Part shown: one piece after another, positions 8,540 through 15,716 of the stretch
Position numbering within the stretch: the first letter of the stretch is position 1
Layout: each line of letters opens with the position of its first letter
Source of the DNA: Caldisericia bacterium
Lineage (GTDB): Bacteria > Caldisericota > Caldisericia > B22-G15
Direction: 5' to 3'
Assembly (NCBI GenBank): GCA_030018355.1
Contig: JASEFN010000002.1
Location: 1 to 46,698 of the forward strand
DNA: 46,698 bases
Made by a program: the position numbers and the translations under genes
The notes under the pieces: generated by a model
Told to the model about the DNA's origin: nothing
Database searches by the model: none
What the model saw: the letters and a program-made list of their open reading frames with translations, nothing else

Positions 8540-9617
8540 ACCCCTCCTCCAGATATTTTATAATCTCCTCTGGAGTTTTTCCTTTTAAGCCCAATTTTTC
8601 AACTGTTCTACCAGACTCAAAATAGTTTTCACCCATCATAACATTTGCTAAATGAATTATTGAATCTATGATTTGTGTTTTTATATCAAACTCTTTTCCA
8701 AATGAAGAGATTGGAACTAAACTCATTGGAACATCCTCTGTTATGTATCTATTATCAATACTTGGTGGGGCTATTATTCCTTGATATCCACTGTTATTAT
8801 GAATTGCTTCATAAAGGTTTTTACCTGTTACATCATATGCATATTTTAACCAATTAAGAGAGGTTAAAGGTTCGACTCCAAACTTTTTCATAACAAGACA
8901 TCTTTCTTCGTCAACTTTTTCAAGAATTTTTGCAACCGATTGTGTTATTCCCTCTAAGTAAAACTCAAATTTTCCTGCAGTTGATTCAATTCTCGCAGCA
9001 TTAAGAATTAAAGTTGCTGGATGAAAAACAGCACCAATGTTATTAAAACTTGTATAAATTGTATTTGGAACTACTTCAAACTCAGGCATTACCTCATTCA
9101 TAATTTCTTTAAGTTCATCATTTCTTTTCGCTGGAATCGCTGAAATTGGAACAGCATTTTTAATTCTAAAAATTTTTACAACTCCTGGATTTGACATACG
9201 AGACGCAAAAATAAAAGTTTGCGCTTCTGCAATTAATACATCTTTTTTAACTCCTTTTAACTTAAAAACATTTTTAAATTCGAGTGCACCACAAGTTCTA
9301 CCAGGATTTAATAAAATTATTTGTCCATCCTCTACAAAAGGGGCAATTCTTTCGGCAATTTCTCTATGAGCAAATGCAGGAACAACCACCATTATAAGTT
9401 TTCTTCCTTTTATTGCTTCTTCTAAATTTGTTGTTGCAAGTGAAATTTCAAAAACTCCTTTTACTTCGCCTTCGACTTTTATTTTTTTGCTTTCTATAAT
9501 AGGTTCTATTCTCCATCTGCTTCTATTGTATAAAGATACATCGAAATTTTTCATAGCAAGGTAGGCGCAAAGAGCTTGCCCCCCATTACCTGCACCAATA
9601 ACAGCAATTTTAATCAT
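8532..9617 (-). CDS. Opine (octopine/nopaline) dehydrogenase-family oxidoreductase
   Basis: This 361-residue protein starts with a Rossmann fold (IAVIGAGNGGQAL, Gly8-x-Gly10) for NAD(P). It contains LNPGRTCGALEF and, in the C-terminal helical domain, NNIGAVFHPATLILNAARIE, which carries the family's conserved His. Opine dehydrogenases reductively condense an amino acid with a 2-oxo acid. The start is ATG 9617 behind GGAGGTGG. It is the first gene of the three-gene B12-enzyme unit and overlaps the mutase gene by 8 nt. The substrate is inferred only loosely: an amino acid formed by the mutase, or its oxo-acid, is the obvious candidate. Other ketopantoate-reductase-like dehydrogenases share this fold, so the opine label is a family name and not a proven reaction. 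Confidence 0.82.
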   Translation of the reverse strand: MIKIAVIGAGNGGQALCAYLAMKNFDVSLYNRSRWRIEPIIESKKIKVEGEVKGVFEISLATTNLEEAIKGRKLIMVVVPAFAHREIAERIAPFVEDGQIILLNPGRTCGALEFKNVFKLKGVKKDVLIAEAQTFIFASRMSNPGVVKIFRIKNAVPISAIPAKRNDELKEIMNEVMPEFEVVPNTIYTSFNNIGAVFHPATLILNAARIESTAGKFEFYLEGITQSVAKILEKVDEERCLVMKKFGVEPLTSLNWLKYAYDVTGKNLYEAIHNNSGYQGIIAPPSIDNRYITEDVPMSLVPISSFGKEFDIKTQIIDSIIHLANVMMGENYFESGRTVEKLGLKGKTPEEIIKYLEEGYE

Positions 9618-9649
9618 TACTTACCACCTCCGTTTTGGGACTTTTTTTA

Positions 9650-9660
9650 ATTATACCATG
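9650..9660 (-). promoter_or_regulatory. Extended -10 promoter of the B12-enzyme unit
   Basis: On the minus strand TGGTATAAT forms an extended -10 whose TG is the end of the REP palindrome at 9658-9690. It gives the three-gene unit its own promoter and a leader of about 30 nt with GGAGGTGG. No strong -35 is visible. Confidence 0.5.
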
Positions 9661-9690
9661 TTACAATGGTGTCAGACACCTTTGTAACAT
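9658..9690. repeat. REP palindrome copy 1
   Basis: This is a 33-bp palindrome with arms ATGTTACAA/TTGTAACAT and core GGTGTC-A-GACACC. One nucleotide separates it from the btuD stop codon (9692-9694). Confidence 0.9.
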
Positions 9691-9691
9691 G

Positions 9692-10426
9692 TTAGAAAAT
9701 AAAGGGGATATTTTCTTCAAAAAGGTTTATAATTTCTTCTATTTTGACTAAATTTTTTACTTCTCCATATTTTTCCAAAACCCCATTTTTAAGTAAAATT
9801 ATTTTATCACATAAATATTTTATTGAATTTATTTCATGAAAAACAGAGATGATCGTTTTTTGTGAACTTTTAAGTTCTTTTAATAAATTTAATATTTTAA
9901 TTTTAAATTTCAAATCAAGATGTGTTAATGGTTCATCAAGAATAATTATTTCTGTTTCTTGAATTAATGTTCTAATTAAAGTCAAAAGTTGTTTTTCACC
10001 TTCTGATAAAATTTGAAAATTTATATCTTTAAGATGAGTTATATTAAATTTTTCCATCCAATATAAAACAATCTCTTTATCCTCTTTTTTTACAAATCCA
10101 TCAATATAAGGAGCCCTTCCAGTTAATAGGTAATCAAATGTTTTTAATGGGAAAAATATGTTTACTTTTTGAGGAACATAAGAGAAAATTTTACCCCTCT
10201 CTCTTTCACTTATTTTAAAAATATCAATTCCATTAAAATATACACCCCCCTTTTGTGGTTTTAAAATACCCAAAATAACCTTAAGAAGTGTGGTTTTTCC
10301 ACTTCCATTTGGTCCAAAAATTGATATACTTTCTCCCTTTTTAACAGTAAAACTTATATTTTTTAAAACCTCTTTATTCTTATATGAAAAAGAGACATTT
10401 TTTATTTCAAGATAACTTTTATTCAT
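9692..10426 (-). CDS. btuD: Cobalamin ABC transporter ATP-binding protein
   Basis: This is a 244-residue FecE/BtuD-type ATPase. Walker A is GPNGSGKT (38-45), the Q-loop lies in FSYVPQK, the signature is LSEGEKQLL, Walker B is IIILDEP, and the H-loop His is in SVFHEIN. It drives import through the adjacent permease. I start it at ATG 10426, where the permease stop and this ATG overlap as TAATG behind AAGGTG. A frame open to 10447 lacks a better site. The riboswitch at the head of the operon supports cobalamin as substrate over iron-siderophore. The stop codon abuts REP copy 1. Confidence 0.88.
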   Translation of the reverse strand: MNKSYLEIKNVSFSYKNKEVLKNISFTVKKGESISIFGPNGSGKTTLLKVILGILKPQKGGVYFNGIDIFKISERERGKIFSYVPQKVNIFFPLKTFDYLLTGRAPYIDGFVKKEDKEIVLYWMEKFNITHLKDINFQILSEGEKQLLTLIRTLIQETEIIILDEPLTHLDLKFKIKILNLLKELKSSQKTIISVFHEINSIKYLCDKIILLKNGVLEKYGEVKNLVKIEEIINLFEENIPFIF

Positions 10427-11403
10427 TAAAACACCTTCTCTTTCCATAATACATATAAAAAAAATGGAACACCTAAAAATGAAGTAATAGTTGCAACTGG
10501 TATCTCATTTGGATAAAATATTGCTCTTCCAAATAAATCTGAGAGAGTAAGAAGAAGACCACCGAAAAAAATTGAAAGAAAAAGAAGTTTTATATGTTTT
10601 AAGCCAAAAATTTCTCTTAATATATTTGGGACCATAAGACCAACAAATCCTATTATTCCAGAAACATAAACGCTTATTCCAGTTAAAATTGAAATTAAAA
10701 TAAGAGTTAAAGTTTTAAGTAAATTTGTATTAATTCCAAGAGTTTTTGCTTGATCTTCTCCAAGAGAATAAACATCAAGATTAAAACTTAAAAATATTGA
10801 AGTTATAAAAGATGGAATAAAAATAAGTACCAAAAAAAGAAATTTATTCATATCAACATTTGAGAAACCCGTTAAAGACCAAAACACAGATTTATTTAAA
10901 ACATCTCTTCCCCATATGATAAGAAATGTTGAAAGGGAAGAGAAAAGATAATTAATTGCAATACCAGAAAGAAGTAAATTAAGAGGTGTTATTTTCCCCT
11001 TTATTTTACTTATTAAATATATTATTGAGACAGAAAAAAGAGCACCTAAAAAAGAGAAAAAAGATAATGAGAATTTAAATAAAGCATCAAGACCTAAAAA
11101 GAGAGACAGGGTTACAAAAAAATTTGCACCAGAAGATATTCCAAATAAAAATGGATCTGCGAGAGGATTTAAAAATAGAGTTTGTGAGAGAAGGCCTGCA
11201 ATTGAAAGAGATGCGCCAACAAATAAAGAAGCAAAGACTCTTGGAAATCTTATTTTTACAAATAATTCATCACTATTTTTGAAATTAAAAATAAAATTTA
11301 TTATCTCCTGAAAAGTGTATCTTTTTGCTCCAAATGATAAAGATAAAAAAATTGAGATAATAAGTAAAAAAATTATTATTATAATAAAAATTTTTTCTCT
11401 CAT
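10426..11403 (-). CDS. btuC: Cobalamin ABC transporter permease (BtuC/FecCD family)
   Basis: This 325-residue inner-membrane permease of the FecCD family has many hydrophobic helices. The family hallmarks are RFPRVFASLFVGASLSIAG, NPLADPFLFGISSGAN, LLLSGIAINYLFSS and the coupling region VSGIIGFVGLMVPNILR. It overlaps the upstream binding-protein gene by 4 nt (ATGA) and the downstream ATPase gene by one base, so the three are one translationally coupled operon. Cobalamin specificity is inferred from the riboswitch and not from the sequence of the permease. Confidence 0.9.
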   Translation of the reverse strand: MREKIFIIIIIFLLIISIFLSLSFGAKRYTFQEIINFIFNFKNSDELFVKIRFPRVFASLFVGASLSIAGLLSQTLFLNPLADPFLFGISSGANFFVTLSLFLGLDALFKFSLSFFSFLGALFSVSIIYLISKIKGKITPLNLLLSGIAINYLFSSLSTFLIIWGRDVLNKSVFWSLTGFSNVDMNKFLFLVLIFIPSFITSIFLSFNLDVYSLGEDQAKTLGINTNLLKTLTLILISILTGISVYVSGIIGFVGLMVPNILREIFGLKHIKLLFLSIFFGGLLLTLSDLFGRAIFYPNEIPVATITSFLGVPFFLYVLWKEKVF

Positions 11404-12731
11404 CTTATAAATAGGGAGGAGAGTCTCTCCTCCCTTAGAGATTGTGATAGTTCATCTTTGTGAATAAGTTTAAAAAGCTCCTCCATTCCATCAATTATTC
11501 TTGGCCCTAATCTAAAAATTAAATCCTCTTTTTCAAATATATAAACTCTTCTATTTTTAACAGCATCAATGTTTTGCCATCCCGGCCTTTTCAAAATATC
11601 ATCTATATTTTGTCCCATATATGTAATTATTATGACTTCAGGATTTTCGTTTATTATAAACTCTTGTGAAAGAATTGGCCAATCACCGGTTGCTTTGCTA
11701 GCTATATTAATTCCTCCAACTTCTTCTATTATCTCATTTAAATATGTATTTTTCCCAACTGACATATAAGGATTATTCCATATTTCAAGATAAACCTTTC
11801 TTTTTTTCAATTTTTTAGCCTCTTCTAAAATTTTAAATCTTCTTTCATTTAAATTTTTAACAAGTTCTTTTGCCTCTTCTCTTTTATCTACAACTTTTCC
11901 AATAGTTAAAATCAAATTAAATAGATCGTCAAGACTTTTTGGATCAAACGCAAGATTTTTTATGTTTAATTTTTTAAGATTAATAAATAGATCAATTGGA
12001 TTTCCTCTAATACCAAAAACAAAGTCTGGTTTTAGAGAATAAATTTTTTCAAGATTTGGATTTGAAAAACCGCCTATTTTTTCTTTCTTTTTTGCCTCTT
12101 CAGGATAATTACAAAATTCAGTTACTCCAATAATTTCATCTTTTAAACCAAGTGCAAAAAGAATTTCTGTGTTTGATGGGGCAAGAGAAATTATTCTTTT
12201 TGGTTTTTCATAAAATGTTACTTCATTGTAAAGATCATCTTTTATTGTTATTTTAGGATAGATATATCCAGAAAGAAGCACTCTTTTATTCTTTCCATCC
12301 CAAATAAGATTTAAGTCAAAAATTTTACTTATATCTCTTACTGAAATAAAAGTTAAGTTTTTAAATAAAACTGGTTTAAAAAGAAATTCTTTTCTTGTTC
12401 CATCAAAAGTGTAGAATCCCTCTTTGACAAAAATTTTAATATCCTTTTTATTAAACCCAAAACTTATGCTTTTTTCCATCTCATTCCACTTATATTCTAT
12501 TTCAGAAGCATTAAGGAAGTCTCTAAGTGGAATAAAAACTCTTCCATTTAATACTAAAGGCTTCTCAGTAAAATTTAAAATCTCTCCATTTTTTAGAAAA
12601 CTTTTTGACTCAAGAGTAAATGAAAAATTTAAATTAAATGAATAAGTTAAATTGATTGATTTAAGATAAGATGAAAAAAATAAAATAAATAATAGAGTGA
12701 CTAAAAGAGTAAATTTTAAAAATTTTTTCAT
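11400..12731 (-). CDS. btuF: Cobalamin-binding protein (BtuF-like) with N-terminal copper-amine-oxidase-N-like domain
   Basis: This 443-residue exported protein has a signal or anchor segment at 1-25. About 45-155 is a two-repeat domain of the Cu_amine_oxidN1 (stalk) type (LNGRVFIPLRDFLNASEIEYKW; FKNLTFISVRDISKIFDLNLIW). From about 165 it is a periplasmic-binding-protein type III fold with the BtuF-like entry PKRIISLAPSNTEILFALG and GVTEFCNYP. Usual BtuF proteins lack the N-terminal domain. The same stalk-type domain closes the S-layer-like protein of this window, so it may hold the receptor at the wall; this is inference. RBS AAGGAGGA precedes ATG. It is the first gene of the riboswitch-controlled operon. 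Confidence 0.9.
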   Translation of the reverse strand: MKKFLKFTLLVTLLFILFFSSYLKSINLTYSFNLNFSFTLESKSFLKNGEILNFTEKPLVLNGRVFIPLRDFLNASEIEYKWNEMEKSISFGFNKKDIKIFVKEGFYTFDGTRKEFLFKPVLFKNLTFISVRDISKIFDLNLIWDGKNKRVLLSGYIYPKITIKDDLYNEVTFYEKPKRIISLAPSNTEILFALGLKDEIIGVTEFCNYPEEAKKKEKIGGFSNPNLEKIYSLKPDFVFGIRGNPIDLFINLKKLNIKNLAFDPKSLDDLFNLILTIGKVVDKREEAKELVKNLNERRFKILEEAKKLKKRKVYLEIWNNPYMSVGKNTYLNEIIEEVGGINIASKATGDWPILSQEFIINENPEVIIITYMGQNIDDILKRPGWQNIDAVKNRRVYIFEKEDLIFRLGPRIIDGMEELFKLIHKDELSQSLREERLSSLFIR

Positions 12732-12745
12732 CTTGATCCTCCTTT

Positions 12746-12766
12746 CCTTCCCGCGAAGGCGGAAGG
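12746..12766 (-). promoter_or_regulatory. Hairpin between riboswitch and btuF start (expression platform candidate)
   Basis: On the minus strand CCTTCCGC and GCGGGAAGG pair with one bulge around CTTC. The hairpin lies between the aptamer and AAGGAGG of btuF. The CCTTCC strand could alternatively pair with the purine-rich Shine-Dalgarno region, which suggests translational control. Confidence 0.5.
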
Positions 12767-12779
12767 TAAAATTTGATCA

Positions 12780-12917
12780 GGCAGGTCTCCTGGCTTGTGG
12801 GCGCTGTCTCTTTTCTTTAGACCTTCCCAGTTTCCCAGTGGCCTAAAGATAAAGGAAGATACCCACTCACAGTTGCGGGGCAGCGAGGGATTTTCACCCT
12901 CTTCCCTACACCTGACC
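12780..12917 (-). promoter_or_regulatory. Cobalamin (AdoCbl-type) riboswitch
   Basis: The minus strand shows the conserved cobalamin aptamer. It begins with the GGTCAGGTG-like start of P1, followed by GGGTGAAAATCCC, then CGCTGCCCCGCAACTG, the GCCACTGGG segment and the B12 box GCCAGGAGACCTGCC at 12780-12794. It precedes btuF and should lower B12 uptake when cofactor is plentiful. Two spurious ORFs overlap it. Confidence 0.95.
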
Positions 12918-12923
12918 ACTTTA

Positions 12924-12951
12924 ATTTTACCACAATTCTTTTTACTAACAA
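12924..12951 (-). promoter_or_regulatory. Promoter of the btu operon
   Basis: On the minus strand, TTGTTA (12946-12951) and TAAAAT (12924-12929) are 16 nt apart, with TGG before the -10 box (extended -10). The transcript would begin just ahead of the riboswitch aptamer. Confidence 0.55.
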
Positions 12952-12983
12952 TGTTAAAAATGTGTCAGACACCATTGTAACAT
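12951..12983. repeat. REP palindrome copy 2
   Basis: ATGTTAAAAATGTGTC-A-GACACCATTGTAACAT is a 33-bp imperfect palindrome of the same family as the other copies. It abuts the btu promoter and shares 2 bp with copy 3. Confidence 0.85.
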
Positions 12984-13014
12984 GTTAAGAAAGTGTCAGA
13001 CACATTTGTAACAT
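12982..13014. repeat. REP palindrome copy 3
   Basis: The core GTGTC-A-GACAC has degenerate arms (ATGTTAAGAAA/ATTTGTAACAT). Its right arm contains TTGTAA (13006-13011), which is placed correctly to be the -35 box of umuD. Confidence 0.8.
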
Positions 13015-13034
13015 CATGTTAAAAAATTTATAAT
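13006..13034 (+). promoter_or_regulatory. umuD: Promoter for umuD, leaderless
   Basis: TTGTAA (13006-13011), a 17-nt spacer and TATAAT (13029-13034) end 6 nt before ATG 13041, so transcription should start at or next to the start codon. No Shine-Dalgarno is present. The -35 box lies in REP copy 3. I see no convincing LexA operator. Confidence 0.6.
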
Positions 13035-13040
13035 AAAATT

Positions 13041-13448
13041 ATGGGAAGGAAAAAGAAAAAGTTAAAACTTCCTCTTTATTCAAGTAAAGTTTCAGCAGGA
13101 TTTCCATCTCCAGCAGATGATTTTATTGAAAAAACCTTAGATCTTAACGATCTTCTTATAAAACACCCACAAGCAACTTTTTTTGTTAGAGTATTAGGTA
13201 ATTCAATGATCAATGCAAATATAAGGGATGGAGATATTTTAGTAGTAGACAAAGCGCTTGAGCCAAAAGAAGGCGATATTGTTATTGCAAATGTTGACGG
13301 TGAATTTGTTTTAAAAAGAATAAGAAAAAAAGATGGAAAACTTTATCTTTTTCCTGAAAATTCAGACTTTAATCCGATAGAGATAAAAGAGGGAATGGAG
13401 TGCGAAATTTGGGGAGTAGTAACCTATGTTATTCACAAAATCCTATAG
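13041..13448 (+). CDS. umuD: UmuD-like S24 autoprotease (DNA polymerase V subunit)
   Basis: This 135-residue protein of the LexA/UmuD family is the normal size for UmuD. It has the classical cleavage region VSAGFPSPADDF, with the scissile Ala19-Gly20 bond, the nucleophile Ser55 in GNSMINA and the general base Lys92 in EFVLKRI. RecA-stimulated self-cleavage would give UmuD', which binds UmuC. It has no N-terminal DNA-binding domain, so it is not LexA. The partner umuC begins 970 nt downstream, with a RAYT gene in between. The start follows a TATAAT box by 6 nt. Confidence 0.93.
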   Translation: MGRKKKKLKLPLYSSKVSAGFPSPADDFIEKTLDLNDLLIKHPQATFFVRVLGNSMINANIRDGDILVVDKALEPKEGDIVIANVDGEFVLKRIRKKDGKLYLFPENSDFNPIEIKEGMECEIWGVVTYVIHKIL

Positions 13449-13481
13449 ATGTTACTATGGTGTCTGACACCATAGTAACAT
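13449..13481. repeat. REP palindrome copy 4 (perfect, left flank of RAYT)
   Basis: ATGTTACTATGGTGTC and its exact complement flank a single T. It starts at the base after the umuD stop codon and lies 20 nt upstream of the transposase ATG. Confidence 0.95.
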
Positions 13482-13501
13482 TTAATGTATTGAGGTGAAA
13501 A

Positions 13502-14347
13502 ATGGGTAGAGAAAGAAGACTAAATATTGAAAATGGTTATTTTCATGTTATTTCTAAATCTGTTGAAGAGACAAATCTTTATAATGATGATGAGGATTAT
13601 GAAAAATTTTTAAAAATTTTAAATGAAGAGAGATTAAAACATAATATTTCTATTTTTGCTTTTTGTCTTATGCCAAATCACTATCATATTTTGTTAAAAA
13701 CAAATAATTCAAATTTATCATATTTTATGAAATATTTAAATCATAGATACTCCTTATATTTCAATAATAAAAATTTTAGATTAGGCCATCTTTTTATGGA
13801 TAGATTTAAAAGTTTTTATATCAATAGTGATGGATATTTCTTGAATGTTTCAAGATATATTCATTTGAACCCTCTTGAAGCAAATCTTATCGATAAACCT
13901 CAAAACTACAATTGGAGTAGTTACAAATTTTATTATTATGATATTGAAAATTCACTTATAGATAAAAATTCTTTTTATGAAATAATCTCTTTAAAAAAGG
14001 AAGATTATATCTATTATGTGAATAATTTATATGAGAGTCTCATCTCCTCAGGAAGTGAAATAAATCATATTAACTCAATTAATGGGAATCCACTAAGAAT
14101 TTCTGAAGTTATTAAAAATTTGGAGAAAGCCTTTTCTAATATAGATAAAAAAATTTTTAGAAATTTAATTATATTTTATTTGTTAAACAAAAATTTCAAT
14201 GTAGATGATATAGCAGATTATTTTGACATTTCCAAAACCCATCTATATAGAATCGCTAACAAAATTGAAAGCGAAATGAGAAAAAATCCAAATATTGTTA
14301 AATTTTATAATGAAATTGAGAAGTTAGCACCTTTATATGAAGAATAG
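13502..14347 (+). CDS. REP-associated tyrosine transposase (RAYT, Y1/HUH family)
   Basis: This 281-residue single-strand DNA transposase is related to IS200/IS605 TnpA. The HUH motif is HYH (His60, His62) in FCLMPNHYHILLK. The catalytic Tyr candidate is Tyr119 in SRYIHLNPLEA, followed by the family motif NYNWSSYKFYY. A C-terminal helix-turn-helix (VDDIADYFDISKTHLYRI, about 240-265) is typical of RAYTs that bind their palindromes. GAGGTGAAAA precedes ATG. It is bracketed by REP copies 4, 5 and 6 and placed inside the umuDC operon without breaking either gene. RAYTs are usually single-copy and domesticated, unlike ordinary IS elements. Confidence 0.93.
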   Translation: MGRERRLNIENGYFHVISKSVEETNLYNDDEDYEKFLKILNEERLKHNISIFAFCLMPNHYHILLKTNNSNLSYFMKYLNHRYSLYFNNKNFRLGHLFMDRFKSFYINSDGYFLNVSRYIHLNPLEANLIDKPQNYNWSSYKFYYYDIENSLIDKNSFYEIISLKKEDYIYYVNNLYESLISSGSEINHINSINGNPLRISEVIKNLEKAFSNIDKKIFRNLIIFYLLNKNFNVDDIADYFDISKTHLYRIANKIESEMRKNPNIVKFYNEIEKLAPLYEE

Positions 14348-14378
14348 GTTACTATGGTGTCTGACACTTTTGTAACAT
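14346..14378. repeat. REP palindrome copy 5
   Basis: This imperfect copy (AGGTTACTATGGTGTC-T-GACACTTTTGTAACAT) overlaps the RAYT stop codon. It shares two bases with copy 6, forming a tandem pair. Confidence 0.85.
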
Positions 14379-14409
14379 GTTACTATGGTGTCTGACACCA
14401 TAGTAACAT
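14377..14409. repeat. REP palindrome copy 6 (perfect, right flank of RAYT)
   Basis: The sequence is identical to copy 4. It lies 9 nt before the umuC ATG, so the hairpin would occupy the umuC ribosome-binding region on a read-through transcript. Confidence 0.95.
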
Positions 14410-14418
14410 TGTGGAAAG

Positions 14419-15696
14419 ATGAAAAGAAAAGTTTTTGCACTTGTTGATTGTGACAATTTTTATGTATCTTGTGAAAGAGTTTTTAATCCAAAACTTAAGG
14501 GTAAACCTGTAGTAGTTTTGTCAAATAATGATGGCTGCGTAATTTCAAGATCAGATGAAGTTAAAGAAATAGGAATTCCAATGGGTGCCCCAATCTTTCA
14601 ATATGAGAATTTAGTTAAAAAATATAAGATAGAACTTTTATCATCAAATTTCACACTTTATGGAGATATGTCAAGAAGAGTTATGGAGACAATTAAAACA
14701 ATGTGTCCTGATATAGAAATATATTCAATAGATGAAGCTTTTCTCTCTTTTGATAGATTTAAATATCATAACATTAATGAATATATTAAAAAAATAAGAG
14801 AAAGAGTTTTAAAGTGGACTGGAATTCCAATTTCAATTGGTGTTGGAGAAACAAAAACACTTGCAAAAATTGCAACAAAAATAGCAAAAAAGGATAAAAG
14901 TTTAGGTGGTATATTTAATCTTTTAGAGAGGAGTGATGTAGATGAATTTCTTAAAAAAATTGAGATAAGAGATGTTTGGGGAATTGGTCCTTCCTTTGAA
15001 GAATTCTTAAAGAAAAATGAAATTATAACAGCATATGATTTTAAATATTTACCATATGAATGGGTAAAAAAACATCTTAAAACATTAGGATTAAGGATTC
15101 TTCTTGAATTAAATGGAATTCCATGTATTGAAATGGAGTTTGAGGAAAAACCTAAAAAATCAATTTCAACATCAAGGTCTTTTGGTAAAGATCTTACTGA
15201 TTTCAAAGATCTTAAGGAGGCCATTTCATCATTTATAACAATTGCAGCAGAAAAATTGAGAAAGGAAAAACAACTTGCTTCTATTGTTACAGTTTTTTTA
15301 ATGAGTAATCCATTTAAAGAAACAGAAAAATATTTTAAAACATCATCTTTTTATTTTCCAAGACCAACTGCAAATACAAGCGAAATAATTGAAGGAGGAA
15401 TTAATGAACTTAAAAAAATCTATAAAAGTGGAATTTTATATAAAAAAGCAGGAGTAATATTACAAGGATTAATTCCAGAAGAAGAGAGCCTTTTTTTCTT
15501 TTTCGATCCAATTTATAAAGGAAGTAGAGAAGAAATGTTAATGAAGACGATTGATACAATAAATAAAAAATTTGGAAGAGATACAATAAAACCACTTTCA
15601 AATGGAATAAATAAACCATACATGATGAGGCAACTTAGAAGATCAAAAAATTATACAACAAGGTGGGACGAAATTCCAATAGTTAAATCTGGTTAA
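14419..15696 (+). CDS. umuC: Y-family translesion DNA polymerase UmuC
   Basis: This 425-residue protein is the expected length for UmuC, the catalytic subunit of error-prone polymerase V. Metal ligands are Asp10 in ALVDCDNFYVSCERVF and Asp105-Glu106 in YSIDEAFLSF. VVVLSNNDGCVISRSDEVK marks the fingers, and ISIGVGETKTLAKIATKIAKK is the family motif. The thumb (RDVWGIGPSFEEFL) and little-finger regions follow, and a UmuC-specific C-terminal tail is present. The gene begins 9 nt after REP copy 6 with only a weak GGAAAG site. It was presumably once directly behind umuD. Confidence 0.95.
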   Translation: MKRKVFALVDCDNFYVSCERVFNPKLKGKPVVVLSNNDGCVISRSDEVKEIGIPMGAPIFQYENLVKKYKIELLSSNFTLYGDMSRRVMETIKTMCPDIEIYSIDEAFLSFDRFKYHNINEYIKKIRERVLKWTGIPISIGVGETKTLAKIATKIAKKDKSLGGIFNLLERSDVDEFLKKIEIRDVWGIGPSFEEFLKKNEIITAYDFKYLPYEWVKKHLKTLGLRILLELNGIPCIEMEFEEKPKKSISTSRSFGKDLTDFKDLKEAISSFITIAAEKLRKEKQLASIVTVFLMSNPFKETEKYFKTSSFYFPRPTANTSEIIEGGINELKKIYKSGILYKKAGVILQGLIPEEESLFFFFDPIYKGSREEMLMKTIDTINKKFGRDTIKPLSNGINKPYMMRQLRRSKNYTTRWDEIPIVKSG

Positions 15697-15702
15697 ATTT
15701 GA

Positions 15703-15708
15703 TAAAAT
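15703..15708 (+). promoter_or_regulatory. Candidate -10 box for ttuA
   Basis: TAAAAT ends 8 nt before ATG 15717 and there is no Shine-Dalgarno. This fits the leaderless pattern seen at other genes here, but umuC read-through is also possible. Confidence 0.35.
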
Positions 15709-15716
15709 TTTTGTAT

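Noticed and set aside
12728-12980. Two overlapping ORFs on opposite strands (63 and 61 residues) before btuF
   Set aside because: They lie across the cobalamin riboswitch aptamer and encode no recognisable protein.
13041-13448. LexA repressor
   Set aside because: The protein is 135 residues and lacks the N-terminal winged-helix DNA-binding domain. Its cleavage region and linkage to umuC identify UmuD.
12951-14409. CRISPR array or IS terminal inverted repeats
   Set aside because: The repeats are unevenly spaced palindromes scattered over 28 kb, without spacers of constant length and without cas genes. They match REP elements.
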